NCBI GenBank assembly: GCA_028285105.1
Contig: JANQQE010000024.1
Location: 434,001-498,000, forward strand
DNA length: 64,000 nt
Reading direction: 5' to 3'
DNA from: Alphaproteobacteria bacterium
Lineage (GTDB): Bacteria; Planctomycetota; Phycisphaerae; UBA1845
Shown in pieces: positions 44,341 through 53,504 of the stretch (positions within the stretch are counted from its first letter, which is position 1; each line of letters opens with the position of its first letter). The notes beneath the pieces were generated by a model. The model was not told where the DNA came from and ran no database searches. It saw only the letters and a list, made by a program, of their open reading frames with translations. Both the position numbers and the translations under genes were made by a program.

Positions 44341-44730
44341 ATGGCTTTAAGCCGTGACGAGATATTCAACCGAGTCAAAGATGTGTTGGTTGAAGCGCTG
44401 GGTGTGGACGACGACGAAGTCAGCGAGACAGCCACCCTGACCAACGACTTGGGAGCCGAGAGCATCGACTTTCTGGATATCGTCTTTCGCCTTGAAAAGG
44501 ACTTCTCGATCAAGATCCCAAGCGGCGAACTCTTTCAGGTCGACTTGCTGCAAAACCCGGAATACGTCGAAGGCGGTAACCTGACCGAACTCGGCATCGC
44601 CAAACTCAAAGAGGCCATGCCCCATGCCGACCTCAGCAGCCTCGACGACAACCCCGACGTCTCGCGCATGCCCGACCTCTTCACCGTTGGCACGATCGTT
44701 AAATATGTCGAATTGAAACTGGCCGCATAG
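44341..44730 (+). CDS. Acyl carrier protein with internal insertion
   Basis: A 129-residue ACP. The phosphopantetheine site is Ser41 in LTNDLGAESIDFLDIVFRLE. Ordinary ACPs have about 80 residues; here about 40 extra residues lie between the end of the second helix (FSIKIPSGELFQ) and the third/fourth helix (DLFTVGTIVKYVELKL). The insertion contains LLQNPEYVEGGNLTELGIAK. A perfect GGAGG lies about 9 bases before the ATG. The insertion is probably a recognition surface for the dedicated ketosynthase pair encoded downstream; that is inference. Confidence 0.93.
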   Translation: MALSRDEIFNRVKDVLVEALGVDDDEVSETATLTNDLGAESIDFLDIVFRLEKDFSIKIPSGELFQVDLLQNPEYVEGGNLTELGIAKLKEAMPHADLSSLDDNPDVSRMPDLFTVGTIVKYVELKLAA

Positions 44731-44812
44731 ATTTATTCTGTGTCGATATTGGGGTGAATGATTCGCTGCGCCCTGCGTGTATTTTGCCAGCGCGTGCTTT
44801 TGACGCGGCGCT

Positions 44813-44821
44813 TGCTACAAT
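44813..44821 (+). promoter_or_regulatory. Candidate extended -10 element
   Basis: TGCTACAAT fits an extended -10 (TGnTATAAT with one mismatch) 52 bases before the ATG at 44873. It would allow separate transcription of the second hotdog gene and the ketosynthases. Confidence 0.3.
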
Positions 44822-44872
44822 CCGCCAAGTAGTTTTTTTCGACCCTAAACTCAGATATGCGGTGACTCGGCG

Positions 44873-45361
44873 ATGCGCTGGATTTGGATTGACGCATTTA
44901 CAAATTTTGAATCGAAGAAACGCGCCCGGGCCGTCAAAAATGTCACCCTCGCCGAAGAGCATCTCCACGACCATTTTCCCGGGTACCCGGTGCTTCCCCC
45001 CAGCCTCATGATCGAGGGGATGGCCCAGACAGCCGGCATCCTCGTGGGCGAGGCCTGCGACTTTCGCGAAAAGGTCATCCTCGCCAAAATCCGAAAAGCC
45101 CAGTTTTCCGACTATTGCGTTCCGGGCGATCAGGTCGCCTACGAGGCTGAGGTCGAAATCATCGAGGAAGCCGCCGCCACTATTCAGGGGACGGTCTATC
45201 GAAATGATACTGAAATCGGTAACATATCCCTGATGTTTTCGCACGCGGATCAGGCCTCAAAAGACCTGAATCTCCCTGAACATAACTTCGTATTCAACGA
45301 TCAGTTTATGAGCCTTCTAGACAACTACCGCATCGATTCAGCCAACGAAAGTACCGGTTGA
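44873..45361 (+). CDS. FabZ-like hotdog protein (second)
   Basis: A 162-residue hotdog protein. Its active-site block HDHFPGYPVLPPSLMIEGMAQTAG keeps the His and Glu; the usual PG is PP. It starts MRWIWIDAF. It differs clearly from the first hotdog gene, so they are not a recent duplication. The two could act on different chain lengths, or one could be an isomerase or a structural partner. It lies between the ACP and ketosynthase genes, 51 bases before the latter. Confidence 0.87.
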   Translation: MRWIWIDAFTNFESKKRARAVKNVTLAEEHLHDHFPGYPVLPPSLMIEGMAQTAGILVGEACDFREKVILAKIRKAQFSDYCVPGDQVAYEAEVEIIEEAAATIQGTVYRNDTEIGNISLMFSHADQASKDLNLPEHNFVFNDQFMSLLDNYRIDSANESTG

Positions 45362-45412
45362 AAACAGGGGCTGGTGGGTAAATAGAGGCCGGTGGAAAAT
45401 AGGGACCGGTTC

Positions 45413-46753
45413 ATGGCCAAGGAAAGACGAGTTGTCATCACAGGTTGTGGCGTCGCGACGCCATTCGGCATCGGTGTCGAATCGCTATGGGACGGCTTGA
45501 TCGGCGGCAAGAGTGGCATCCGCAAGATTGAAGCCTACGACCCGGGCGGGTTCGAGTCCGTCCTCGGTGCCGAAGTCCCCGAATTCAAGACACGCGACTA
45601 CATTCCCAAGAATTACCGCAAGAGCGTCAAGGTAATGGCCCGCGACATCGAACTCGCCGTTGCCTGTGCATATGAAGCCGTCAAGGACGCTTCGCTCGTA
45701 ACCAAGTGCATCATCGATCGCGGCGAATCGGAAGGGCCGGTCACAATCTGCCCCACCCGCTTCGGTGCGAACATCGGCGCGGGTTTGATCTGTGCCGACA
45801 TTCAGGAACTCGCGGGCTCGCTGCAAACCAGCGGCAATCACGACACGCTCGAATTCGATTTCAAACAGTGGGGTCAGGAAGGCATGACCACGCTGACGCC
45901 GCTTTGGTTGCTTAAGTTTCTGCCCAACATGCTGGGTTGCCATGTGACGATCGTTCACGACGCTCAAGCCCCCTCAAACACGATTACCTGCGGTGAAGCC
46001 AGCAGCCATCTGGCGATCGGCGAAGGCTATCGCACCATCGCTCGTGGAGCGGCCGATGTCTGCATCTGCGGTGGGGCTGAGAGCAAAATGAATCCGATGA
46101 GCGCGATGCGGCAGCAGGTCATGGGACGCATCGTCAGCGGACACGACGACACACCCGAATCCGCGTGCAAGCCTTTCTCAAGCGATACCGATGGCATGGT
46201 GTCTGGCGAGGGCGGGGGCTTGTTGATCCTGGAAGAACTGGAGTCGGCAAAAGCCCGCGGCGCACGCATCTACTGTGAAGTAGCCGGGTTCGGTGCAGCC
46301 ACCAAGATCACCAGTTGGCATGAACCCGACCCGTCGGGCCGTGCAATTTCGTTGGCCATCAAAAACGCACTCGCCGATGCCGATGCGACGCCCGATCAAG
46401 TTGATTTACTATGCGGGATGGGCACCGGCATCTGCGGATACGATTCTTCCGAACTTGCGGGTATTCAAACTGCGTTTGGCGATCGAAAGAACATCCCCGC
46501 GATGGCCAACAAAGGTTCCGTCGGCATGGGTGGGGCTGGCTGCGGTTCGATCGACCTGACCGCCACTGCGATGGCCATGCACCACAACACCATTCCGCCG
46601 TCGAAGAACGCCCAATCGAATCAGACCGATGGATTGCTTCAGTTCGCAGAGAACGACCCGATCGACGCTCGTATCGATATGGCTGTCAGTCATGCATATT
46701 CACTAAGCGGAGCACAGACCGCTGCCGTCGTCTTGCGGAGGTATGAAGCATGA
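45413..46753 (+). CDS. Chain-length-factor-like ketosynthase without catalytic residues
   Basis: A 446-residue thiolase-fold protein of the FabF type. It aligns without gaps to FabF in the active-site blocks, but all three catalytic residues are changed: nucleophile Cys to Glu195 (APSNTITCGEASSHLAIG), first His to Met336 (CGMGTGICGYDSSE) and second His to Met372 (NKGSVGMGGAGCGS). Such loss is the mark of chain-length factors (KS-beta) of type II polyketide and aryl-polyene systems, which pair with an active KS. The active partner follows at 46750 with an ATGA overlap. The ATG at 45413 is preferred (AGGGA 8 bases upstream) over the GTG at 45392. Confidence 0.9.
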   Translation: MAKERRVVITGCGVATPFGIGVESLWDGLIGGKSGIRKIEAYDPGGFESVLGAEVPEFKTRDYIPKNYRKSVKVMARDIELAVACAYEAVKDASLVTKCIIDRGESEGPVTICPTRFGANIGAGLICADIQELAGSLQTSGNHDTLEFDFKQWGQEGMTTLTPLWLLKFLPNMLGCHVTIVHDAQAPSNTITCGEASSHLAIGEGYRTIARGAADVCICGGAESKMNPMSAMRQQVMGRIVSGHDDTPESACKPFSSDTDGMVSGEGGGLLILEELESAKARGARIYCEVAGFGAATKITSWHEPDPSGRAISLAIKNALADADATPDQVDLLCGMGTGICGYDSSELAGIQTAFGDRKNIPAMANKGSVGMGGAGCGSIDLTATAMAMHHNTIPPSKNAQSNQTDGLLQFAENDPIDARIDMAVSHAYSLSGAQTAAVVLRRYEA

Positions 46754-48069
46754 GCAACCAACCCCGTTCATTGCGACGCACGGTTATTACCGGTATAGGC
46801 TGGGTGACTCCGCTGGGGCACGAAATAGAATCCGTCTGGAAGCGACTGCAAGCTGGCGACAGCGGTGTGGAGAAAACATCCCACTTCGATGCGTCCACGT
46901 TTCCGTCGCAGTTCTCGTCGCAAGTCAAGGATTTTGACTTTGCGGCGATGCTTGGTGACGAGTTAGCCAAGCGCCACGAAACCGCCAGCCTGAATTCCAA
47001 GTTCGCATTGGTCGCCGCAAAGAACGCATGGCAAAACGCTGGCATGGACAGTGCCATGGCGCTCGACAAAACACGCGTCGGTGTGTACCTCGGTGGCGGT
47101 GAAGGACCGTTGGATTTTGAAAGCGTCGCAGCCGCGGCAATTGGTGGTTGGGAATCGGAAGATGGTGGCAGTCTCAACTCTTTCAAATGGGCCGAAGTCG
47201 CCCGCGAACGACTCACCCACATGATGGAGTTGGAGCAGGACCCGAACCTCGCTGCCAGTCATGTTGCGGTTTTGCTTGGGGTAGAAGGCCCGAGTTTCAA
47301 CACGCTAACCGCCTGTGCAGCCAGCACCCAGGCCATCGGCGAAGCAACGAGTATCATCCGACGCGGCGATGCCGATGTTATGATTTCCGGCGGTGCCCAC
47401 AGCATGATCCACCCATTGGGCGTTACGGGGTTCAACCGACTCACCGCGCTGTCCACACGAAACGAATCGGTCGAAACCGCATCGCGACCATTCGACCGCA
47501 CGCGCGATGGGTTTGTGCTGGGTGAAGGGGCTGCAATCGTTATTCTCGAAGAATACGAACACGCCAAAGAACGCGGAGCCAACATCCTTGCCGAAGTGGT
47601 GGGTTACGGTTCGACGGCTGATGCCTTCCGCATCACCGATATCCACGATCAAGGGCGCGGCGCGGTGGCAGCCATGAAACTCGCGATTGAAGATGCCGGT
47701 TTGCAACCGTCAGACATCGATTACATCAATGCCCACGGCACCAGCACGGAAGAAAACGACAAGATCGAAACGCTGGCCATCCGCACCCTATTCGGCGATG
47801 CCAAGTCTGCCCCGCCAGTCAGCAGCATCAAGAGTATGATGGGGCATCTCATCGCAGCCGCCGGCGCGACGGAGTTGATCACGTGCGTGCTGGCCCTTCG
47901 TGACGGCATTTTGCCGCCCACGATGAATTACCAAACGCCCGATCCGAATTGCGATCTGGATTACATCCCCAATGAGCCCAGAAAAGCCGACGCAAAGACC
48001 GCCCTGTCAAACAGCTTCGGTTTCGGCGGTCAAAACGACACGCTGGTGATCCGCAAGCTGGACGATTAG
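46750..48069 (+). CDS. Beta-ketoacyl-ACP synthase (FabF type), catalytically intact
   Basis: A 439-residue condensing enzyme. Catalytic triad present: Cys189 (FNTLTACAASTQAIG), His329 (INAHGTSTEENDK) and His366 (SSIKSMMGHLIAAAGA). It should elongate ACP-bound acyl chains with malonyl-ACP. Its ATG overlaps the stop of the catalytically dead paralogue (46750-46753), so equal amounts are likely made, as expected for a heterodimer. Its own stop overlaps the convergent GDSL gene's stop. The genome's housekeeping FabF is probably elsewhere; that cannot be checked here. Confidence 0.93.
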   Translation: MSNQPRSLRRTVITGIGWVTPLGHEIESVWKRLQAGDSGVEKTSHFDASTFPSQFSSQVKDFDFAAMLGDELAKRHETASLNSKFALVAAKNAWQNAGMDSAMALDKTRVGVYLGGGEGPLDFESVAAAAIGGWESEDGGSLNSFKWAEVARERLTHMMELEQDPNLAASHVAVLLGVEGPSFNTLTACAASTQAIGEATSIIRRGDADVMISGGAHSMIHPLGVTGFNRLTALSTRNESVETASRPFDRTRDGFVLGEGAAIVILEEYEHAKERGANILAEVVGYGSTADAFRITDIHDQGRGAVAAMKLAIEDAGLQPSDIDYINAHGTSTEENDKIETLAIRTLFGDAKSAPPVSSIKSMMGHLIAAAGATELITCVLALRDGILPPTMNYQTPDPNCDLDYIPNEPRKADAKTALSNSFGFGGQNDTLVIRKLDD

Positions 48070-48959
48070 CGCTTTCGACGAAGCGCGAACACCATCCCAC
48101 CTGCCAGCAATGCAATCGATGCCGGTTCCGGAATAACGTTCATTGCAAAATCGGCAAGGCGGCGATGCGCTTCTGCGGTTGGGTGAACATCGTCAAAGAA
48201 TAGAAACTCATCCGGATCGAGCGGGCCCAAGGGTGTCGCATCAAGAAACGCGGTGTCGACGTTGGTCAGACCATTGCCTGGTGAACCGGCAATCTGCTGT
48301 TCACCGAACGCAAACGCATCTAGCAACAGCAAGTCGATTCCGAGGTTCGATTCCAACAAGGCGAGTTCGGTATCCAGCGCCGAGTTGAACGAATTACTGA
48401 GTGCGGTCGCAGCTACAACGATTGGAAAACCGCCACTGATTGCGAGCGGCGTGCTTCCGAGATTGGGCATGTTTCCGACGACGATGTTCTCAGCGCCGGC
48501 GCCTGCGAGGGCAGCGATCGATGACGAAATATTCGCAACCGCTTCGTCGATCAGAACCTGAGGATCGCCGCCGATCTCCAATTCCAGAAAATCGTCCGGT
48601 CCCGCCCAGAGTGCATACAACCCTGTTGCGTCTACGCCACCACCAGCGACAAATGGCGTCACTTGATTATCAAGCACCTGCTGCGTGGTCGCCGCGCCAA
48701 CTGCAAAATCCTGAAACGTTGACGAATCGAAGCCGAGTTGATCGGCAAGAACCTCTGCCCAAACGGGTCCGTTTGAAAAACGCCCTTCAAAGTAAGGCGG
48801 ACTGGCTGGAAACGTTCCGCCGTTTGAGGCAAACAGGTTTCCGTTATCGGACAGACTGTCACCGAAGACAACGAACTCGCTGAAGTCCACACCGCCAAGG
48901 GCTATTGGCGCGCACGCCAACAGCGAAGCCAAAACGGTCAAGGTAGATTTTCTGCGCAT
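48066..48959 (-). CDS. PEP-CTERM SGNH/GDSL hydrolase
   Basis: A 297-residue exported lipase/esterase-type protein. Signal peptide: MRRKSTLTVLASLLACAPIA. Block I is FVVFGDSLSDNGNLFA with the nucleophilic Ser; block V is FFDDVHPTAEAH with the Asp and His. The C-terminus is a PEP-CTERM sorting signal: VIPEPASIALLAGGMVFALRRKR region (PEP, hydrophobic span, basic tail), so it should be processed by an exosortase and delivered to the cell surface or matrix. AGAGG lies 8 bases before the ATG at 48959. It is tail-to-tail with the ketosynthase gene, sharing 4 bases. Confidence 0.93.
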   Translation of the reverse strand: MRRKSTLTVLASLLACAPIALGGVDFSEFVVFGDSLSDNGNLFASNGGTFPASPPYFEGRFSNGPVWAEVLADQLGFDSSTFQDFAVGAATTQQVLDNQVTPFVAGGGVDATGLYALWAGPDDFLELEIGGDPQVLIDEAVANISSSIAALAGAGAENIVVGNMPNLGSTPLAISGGFPIVVAATALSNSFNSALDTELALLESNLGIDLLLLDAFAFGEQQIAGSPGNGLTNVDTAFLDATPLGPLDPDEFLFFDDVHPTAEAHRRLADFAMNVIPEPASIALLAGGMVFALRRKR

Positions 48960-49272
48960 GGAATCGCCTCTCTCTTCTCCTGAATTCTTCTCCCTATCCG
49001 ACCCTGACACGGCAGCGTCGGACTTGCCCGCATTGCACGGACAGTTCCAGTATAGCGACGGCGATCATCGAATTCACCCCCGTGATTCTGGGTGCGATAA
49101 ACTTAACACACCCGTTGCCCTGCGACGGCGAATACGCATAAATATTTGCAAACACTAAATTTAGAGACACACACATCGATCAATAGCGGTACTATTGAAA
49201 TGACGGGCAAACCCCCGATGATGCCTGACTTGATCGACTTGCCGCCCATTTGGATTGCATCTGGAGTCATTA
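48960..49272. other. Divergent intergenic region
   Basis: No gene is supported in these 313 bases between the GDSL hydrolase (minus) and the CysQ-like phosphatase (plus). An AT-rich patch at about 49138-49165 (AATATTTGCAAACAC and following) may be part of a promoter; no clear -35/-10 pair was found. Confidence 0.45.
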
Positions 49273-50250
49273 ATGGACCGTCAAATGGAACTGGAATTTG
49301 CCATCTCCGCCGTCGCCCAAGCCGCTCGTCTGGCGATCGATGTGCAGTCCGAACTTGCACCACAGGACGCTCTGGCAAAGCAGGACCGATCGCCAGTCAC
49401 GGTGGCTGACTATGGCGTGCAAGCCCTCATCAGTTTCGCCCTGCAAAAAGCTTTTTCAAACGACCCGCTGATGGGTGAGGAGAGTTCCGACGAACTGCAT
49501 TCCGATGCTGCGAAGCCCATCATTCAAAAAGTGATCGAGCGCGTCACTGCCGTCGAACCGATGATCGGCGCTAATGAGGTCGTCCGGCTAATCGATCGCG
49601 CATCTCACGCGGGTGGGGCGACTGAACGATTCTGGACGCTCGATCCGATCGACGGCACGAAGGGTTTTCTGCGCAAAGAACAATACGCCATCGCGTTGGC
49701 GCTCATCGAAGATGGCGAAATCGTTGCGGGCGTACTCGGTTGCCCGAATCTCAGTGTAAGCGGTGAAACAACCGGATGCCTACTTGCGGCATCAAAGGGT
49801 CACGGTACACGAATGCGATCACTCGATGGCAGTCACACTACAGCGATCCACACTCGCGCAATCGAATCTTCAACCGACGCAATCGTTTGCGAGTCCGTCG
49901 AATCCGGACACAGCGATCATTCGTCGAGCGCCCAAGTCACAGACAAACTGGGCATCACCTCCGATCCCGTGCGCATTGACAGCCAATGCAAGTACGCCGT
50001 CGTCGCACGCGGCGATGCGGACATTTACCTGCGGTTGCCCACGCGCCCGGGTTACCAGGAACGCATCTGGGATCACGCGGCCGGCATGATCGTCGTCACC
50101 GAAGCAGGCGGTGTCGTCACCGACGTCAACGGCAAATCGCTCGACTTTTCCAATGGCGCCACTCTAAGCGAGAATTCCGGCGTCATCGCAACCAGCGGCG
50201 CGATTCACGATCGAGTCGTCGGTGTTGTGCAAGAAGTGCTTGGGTCGTAA
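49273..50250 (+). CDS. cysQ: 3'(2'),5'-bisphosphate nucleotidase (CysQ/HAL2 type)
   Basis: A 325-residue Mg-dependent phosphatase of the inositol-monophosphatase superfamily. Metal-site motifs: GEESSDEL, DPIDGTKGFLR and WDHAAGMIVV. An insertion-rich middle and DRSPVTVADYGVQALI fit the HAL2-like branch, which hydrolyses 3'-phosphoadenosine 5'-phosphate formed during sulfate assimilation or sulfotransfer. The ATG at 49273 has TGGAG 7 bases upstream; a TTG at 49255 is the alternative. An inositol-phosphatase role is less likely. Confidence 0.9.
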   Translation: MDRQMELEFAISAVAQAARLAIDVQSELAPQDALAKQDRSPVTVADYGVQALISFALQKAFSNDPLMGEESSDELHSDAAKPIIQKVIERVTAVEPMIGANEVVRLIDRASHAGGATERFWTLDPIDGTKGFLRKEQYAIALALIEDGEIVAGVLGCPNLSVSGETTGCLLAASKGHGTRMRSLDGSHTTAIHTRAIESSTDAIVCESVESGHSDHSSSAQVTDKLGITSDPVRIDSQCKYAVVARGDADIYLRLPTRPGYQERIWDHAAGMIVVTEAGGVVTDVNGKSLDFSNGATLSENSGVIATSGAIHDRVVGVVQEVLGS

Positions 50251-50293
50251 ATGGTGTGCTTGGATAGTCGTATCTAGTCGATGCGGATGGCAA

Positions 50294-51910
50294 TTATTTT
50301 TGTATCGGTCGAAAGCGCTTGACGATCGCGTCGGCAGAACGAATGCCATCGATCGCCGCACTGACTATGCCACCAGCATAGCCAGCCCCCTCGCCTATCG
50401 GATAGAGATCGGCTGCCGACAGCGATTGACGAGATTGACGATCCCGAACGATTCGTACCGGAGCGCTGGCCCGACTTTCCGGCGCGGTGATAAGCCCTTC
50501 TGCTCCGGAAAAACCAGGCATCTTTCGATCCAAAATGGGCAGTGCTCTCTGGAGCGCGTGGAGAATTACATCGGGCAATACATCCCCCATCGAGCACCAT
50601 TGACCGCCCAGCGGATAGCTGGTTCGCAGTTGGCCATCCGAAGCTTTACCGAAAAGAAAATCTGCACATCGCTGCGATGGCACTTCATACGAACCACCGG
50701 TCGCCTCAAACGCCATGCGTTCCCACTTTCTTTGAAAATCCAATCCGGCCAGTGGATCATTTCCAAACGTGGCTGGGTCGAGCGTCACCACGAACCCGCT
50801 GTTCGCAAATTCGCCGGAACGCGACGCACGACTCGCTCCATTCGTCGCAACCAACCCATCGCACTCGTTCGTCGGCAATATCATCCCACCCGGACACATG
50901 CAAAAGCTGTAGACATCGCCACAAGCACCAGCCGCTCCCTTCGCAACGAGTTGATAGTCTGCCGTCGGTAAGCGCGGACTTTCGGCTTGCGCGCCGTACT
51001 GCCAACGGTTGACCATCGCCTGCGGATGTTCGATACGCACGCCAAATTGAAACGGTCGCGACTCCAGCCGCACACCCACTCGCTGCAACATTTCAAACGT
51101 ATCTCGCGCGGAATGCCCAATGCCCAATAGCACCGGTCCACAAGGTTCGCTCACGCCGTTCATTGTGACGCTTTGAACCTGCCCATCGCAAACGCTCAAT
51201 TCATCCAGCCGACTCTCAAATCGTACTTCTCCACCACATGCCTCGATGTGTTCGCGAATGCGTCGGCAGATGGTCGGCAATCGGTCACTGCCGATGTGCG
51301 GTTTCGCGTCGATGAGCAAGTCCGGATTCGCACCGAAACGCACAAAGATCGCCAACACTTCGCGAACGGCTGGGTCGGTTACGCGCGTATAAACCTTGCC
51401 GTCGCTGTACGTTCCTGCACCGCCTTCGCCGTAAAGCAAATTCGATTCTGGATTGAACTGCCGCTCGCGGTAGAACTTTTGCATGATGTCTTTGTGACGG
51501 GCACGCACAGGCCGGCCGCGCTCCAGCACGATGGGACAGTATCCAAGTTCCGCCAAACGGACGGCTGCGAACATGCCTGCCGGTCCGAATCCCACGATCA
51601 CCGGACGATGCCGAAGAGGCTTATCGCCGAAATCCGGTGCAATTGGAGGCTTTGGGACAATGCGTTCAACCCCCCTCCCGTGGCGTCTTTTGATGCTTCG
51701 ATCCTCAGCCATCTTTCCGCCCACGAGCGTGAGTTCAACGGTATAGACAAAGTTGATGTCGTCATGCTTGCGTGCGTCGAGCGATCGCTTCAAGACCGCA
51801 TGATGCAAGATATCCGACGCAGAAACGCCCAAGCGCGCTCCGACCCGCTCGAGAAGAATTTCTTCGGGCTCATCGAGTTTCAGAACGATATTGCGTGCGA
51901 CAATAGGCAT
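50294..51910 (-). CDS. FAD-dependent oxidoreductase (COG2509 type)
   Basis: A 538-residue flavoprotein. FAD-binding Rossmann motif RPVIVGFGPAGMFAAVRLAELG at about residue 95; later blocks GEGGAGTYSDGKVYTR, LLGIGHSARDTFEML, FQFGVRIEHPQAMVN and the C-terminal YPIGEGAGYAGGIVSAAIDG are typical of a widespread but uncharacterised dehydrogenase family. An N-terminal ~90-residue domain precedes the FAD site. The start at 51910 is chosen because the family begins there (MPIVARNIVLKLDEP); upstream in-frame sequence to 52234 is antisense to the cardiolipin synthase gene. Substrate unknown. Confidence 0.88.
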   Translation of the reverse strand: MPIVARNIVLKLDEPEEILLERVGARLGVSASDILHHAVLKRSLDARKHDDINFVYTVELTLVGGKMAEDRSIKRRHGRGVERIVPKPPIAPDFGDKPLRHRPVIVGFGPAGMFAAVRLAELGYCPIVLERGRPVRARHKDIMQKFYRERQFNPESNLLYGEGGAGTYSDGKVYTRVTDPAVREVLAIFVRFGANPDLLIDAKPHIGSDRLPTICRRIREHIEACGGEVRFESRLDELSVCDGQVQSVTMNGVSEPCGPVLLGIGHSARDTFEMLQRVGVRLESRPFQFGVRIEHPQAMVNRWQYGAQAESPRLPTADYQLVAKGAAGACGDVYSFCMCPGGMILPTNECDGLVATNGASRASRSGEFANSGFVVTLDPATFGNDPLAGLDFQRKWERMAFEATGGSYEVPSQRCADFLFGKASDGQLRTSYPLGGQWCSMGDVLPDVILHALQRALPILDRKMPGFSGAEGLITAPESRASAPVRIVRDRQSRQSLSAADLYPIGEGAGYAGGIVSAAIDGIRSADAIVKRFRPIQK

Positions 51911-51973
51911 AACCCGAAATGGTAACGATGCCCTTCGCACCGTCCAGTGGGCATCGTACGAATGAGATGCACA

Positions 51974-52000
51974 TTGCAATACCCGATTCACTCCTATAAT
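51974..52000 (+). promoter_or_regulatory. Promoter for the cardiolipin synthase gene
   Basis: A perfect TATAAT (51995-52000) with TTGCAA (51974-51979) 15 bases upstream. Transcription would begin near 52007, which supports the ATG at 52026 and excludes an in-frame ATG at 51999. Confidence 0.45.
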
Positions 52001-52025
52001 GGCCCACGGAAGGCAGACGCATCGA

Positions 52026-53465
52026 ATGACCTGGACCACATTTCTAACCATTCTGTCGGTGATCGACTTTGTTCTTGTCGCGGCTGCGATTGTGGTGATT
52101 CTGCGGCGACAGGACGAACCGCGGTCGATGCTCGCGTGGATTCTGACGCTGCTTCTGCTTCCGGTCTTGGGCCTCATCCTGTTCATGATGGCCGGTGAAC
52201 TTCGCATTGAACGCACGCGACAGAAGCTGCGCAAACATCGAAAGCGCCTCCAACCGCTGCTGACACAGACGATCGAAAAATTGGAATCCGATCATGGGCA
52301 AAGGGGATCGAAACACAGCGCCAAACCGCTGATCGAAATTGCCACCCGCCTGAGCGGACACCTACCAACCACCGGAAACGATGTCGCGATCTACCACGAA
52401 GACGAGGAAAACTTCGTCGCAATCATGGAAGCGATCGAAGCCGCCGAGCATCAAGTTCACCTTGAGTACTACATCTTCCAGCCCGACGAAACCGGAAAGT
52501 CGCTCCGCGATCTGCTGATCCGCAAAGTCAAAGAAGGTGTGAAAGTACGGTTGCTCGTCGATTACATCGGATGCTGGAATTGGCCGCGATCGTTTCGCCG
52601 CTCGTTTCTTGAAGGCGGTATCGAGCTTTCCCTGTTCGATCCGGTCGTCCCCTGGCGCGGGCGATGGCGTGTTAATCTTCGCAATCACCGCAAGATCGTC
52701 ATCGTTGATGGTAAGGTCGGATTCACCGGCAGTCAGAACATCGGCGATGAGTATCGCGGCCGCCTCGCCAAATTTGGCCCCTGGCGCGACACACACATGC
52801 GTATCGAGGGGCCAGCCGTTCACCATCTTCAGGAAATTTTCGTCGAAGACTGGCACTATGCCACGCGGCAGAAACTCGTCAGTTCCGAATGCTTTCCCGA
52901 CGTGCAAGCCGATGGTGATCAAACGGTGCAGGTCATCGCTTCGGGGCCAGACAGCCACGCACGCACGATGCATCATTTGCTCTTGTCGTCGGTCAGCGGT
53001 TCTCAGGAAAGTGTATCGATCATCACGCCCTATTTTGCGCCAGACACCACCATGATCGTGGCGCTACAGTCAGCGGCCTACCGTGGGTTGCGCGTGCAAC
53101 TATTGATCCCATCGTTTTCAAACCATTGGCTGACCTTGTGGGCCGGTCGCAGTTTCTACGAAGAGTTGATTGAATCGGGCGTGGAGATCTACGAGTATCA
53201 CGAGGCGTTGTTACATTCAAAAGTCGTCATCATCGACGATTCGTGGGGGATGGTCGGATCAGCCAACATGGACCAGCGGAGTTTTCGAATCAATCTAGAA
53301 GTGACGACGGTCCTCTATAACGACCAATTGGCGTTGAACCTTCGCCAGGACTTCGATCGGTTGCTAATCAAAGCTGAGCGCATTAAACCGCGTTCTTTCA
53401 AAGATTGTTCGTTTCGCGACTCGATGGTGCTGGGATTCGCCCGCCTGGTATCGCCGTTGCTGTAG
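52026..53465 (+). CDS. cls: Cardiolipin synthase (phospholipase D family)
   Basis: A 479-residue membrane enzyme that joins two phosphatidylglycerols to make cardiolipin. Two N-terminal hydrophobic segments (about residues 6-25 and 35-55) precede two HKD motifs: NHRKIVIVDGKVGFTGSQN and LLHSKVVIIDDSWGMVGSAN, each followed by a conserved Asn. The block VHLEYYIFQPDETGKSLRD is also typical. The ATG at 52026 follows GGAAGG. Length fits bacterial Cls. Confidence 0.94.
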   Translation: MTWTTFLTILSVIDFVLVAAAIVVILRRQDEPRSMLAWILTLLLLPVLGLILFMMAGELRIERTRQKLRKHRKRLQPLLTQTIEKLESDHGQRGSKHSAKPLIEIATRLSGHLPTTGNDVAIYHEDEENFVAIMEAIEAAEHQVHLEYYIFQPDETGKSLRDLLIRKVKEGVKVRLLVDYIGCWNWPRSFRRSFLEGGIELSLFDPVVPWRGRWRVNLRNHRKIVIVDGKVGFTGSQNIGDEYRGRLAKFGPWRDTHMRIEGPAVHHLQEIFVEDWHYATRQKLVSSECFPDVQADGDQTVQVIASGPDSHARTMHHLLLSSVSGSQESVSIITPYFAPDTTMIVALQSAAYRGLRVQLLIPSFSNHWLTLWAGRSFYEELIESGVEIYEYHEALLHSKVVIIDDSWGMVGSANMDQRSFRINLEVTTVLYNDQLALNLRQDFDRLLIKAERIKPRSFKDCSFRDSMVLGFARLVSPLL

Positions 53466-53504
53466 CGCGATTGAATTCGCATATGCGGTACGATGCGCGC
53501 GTAC

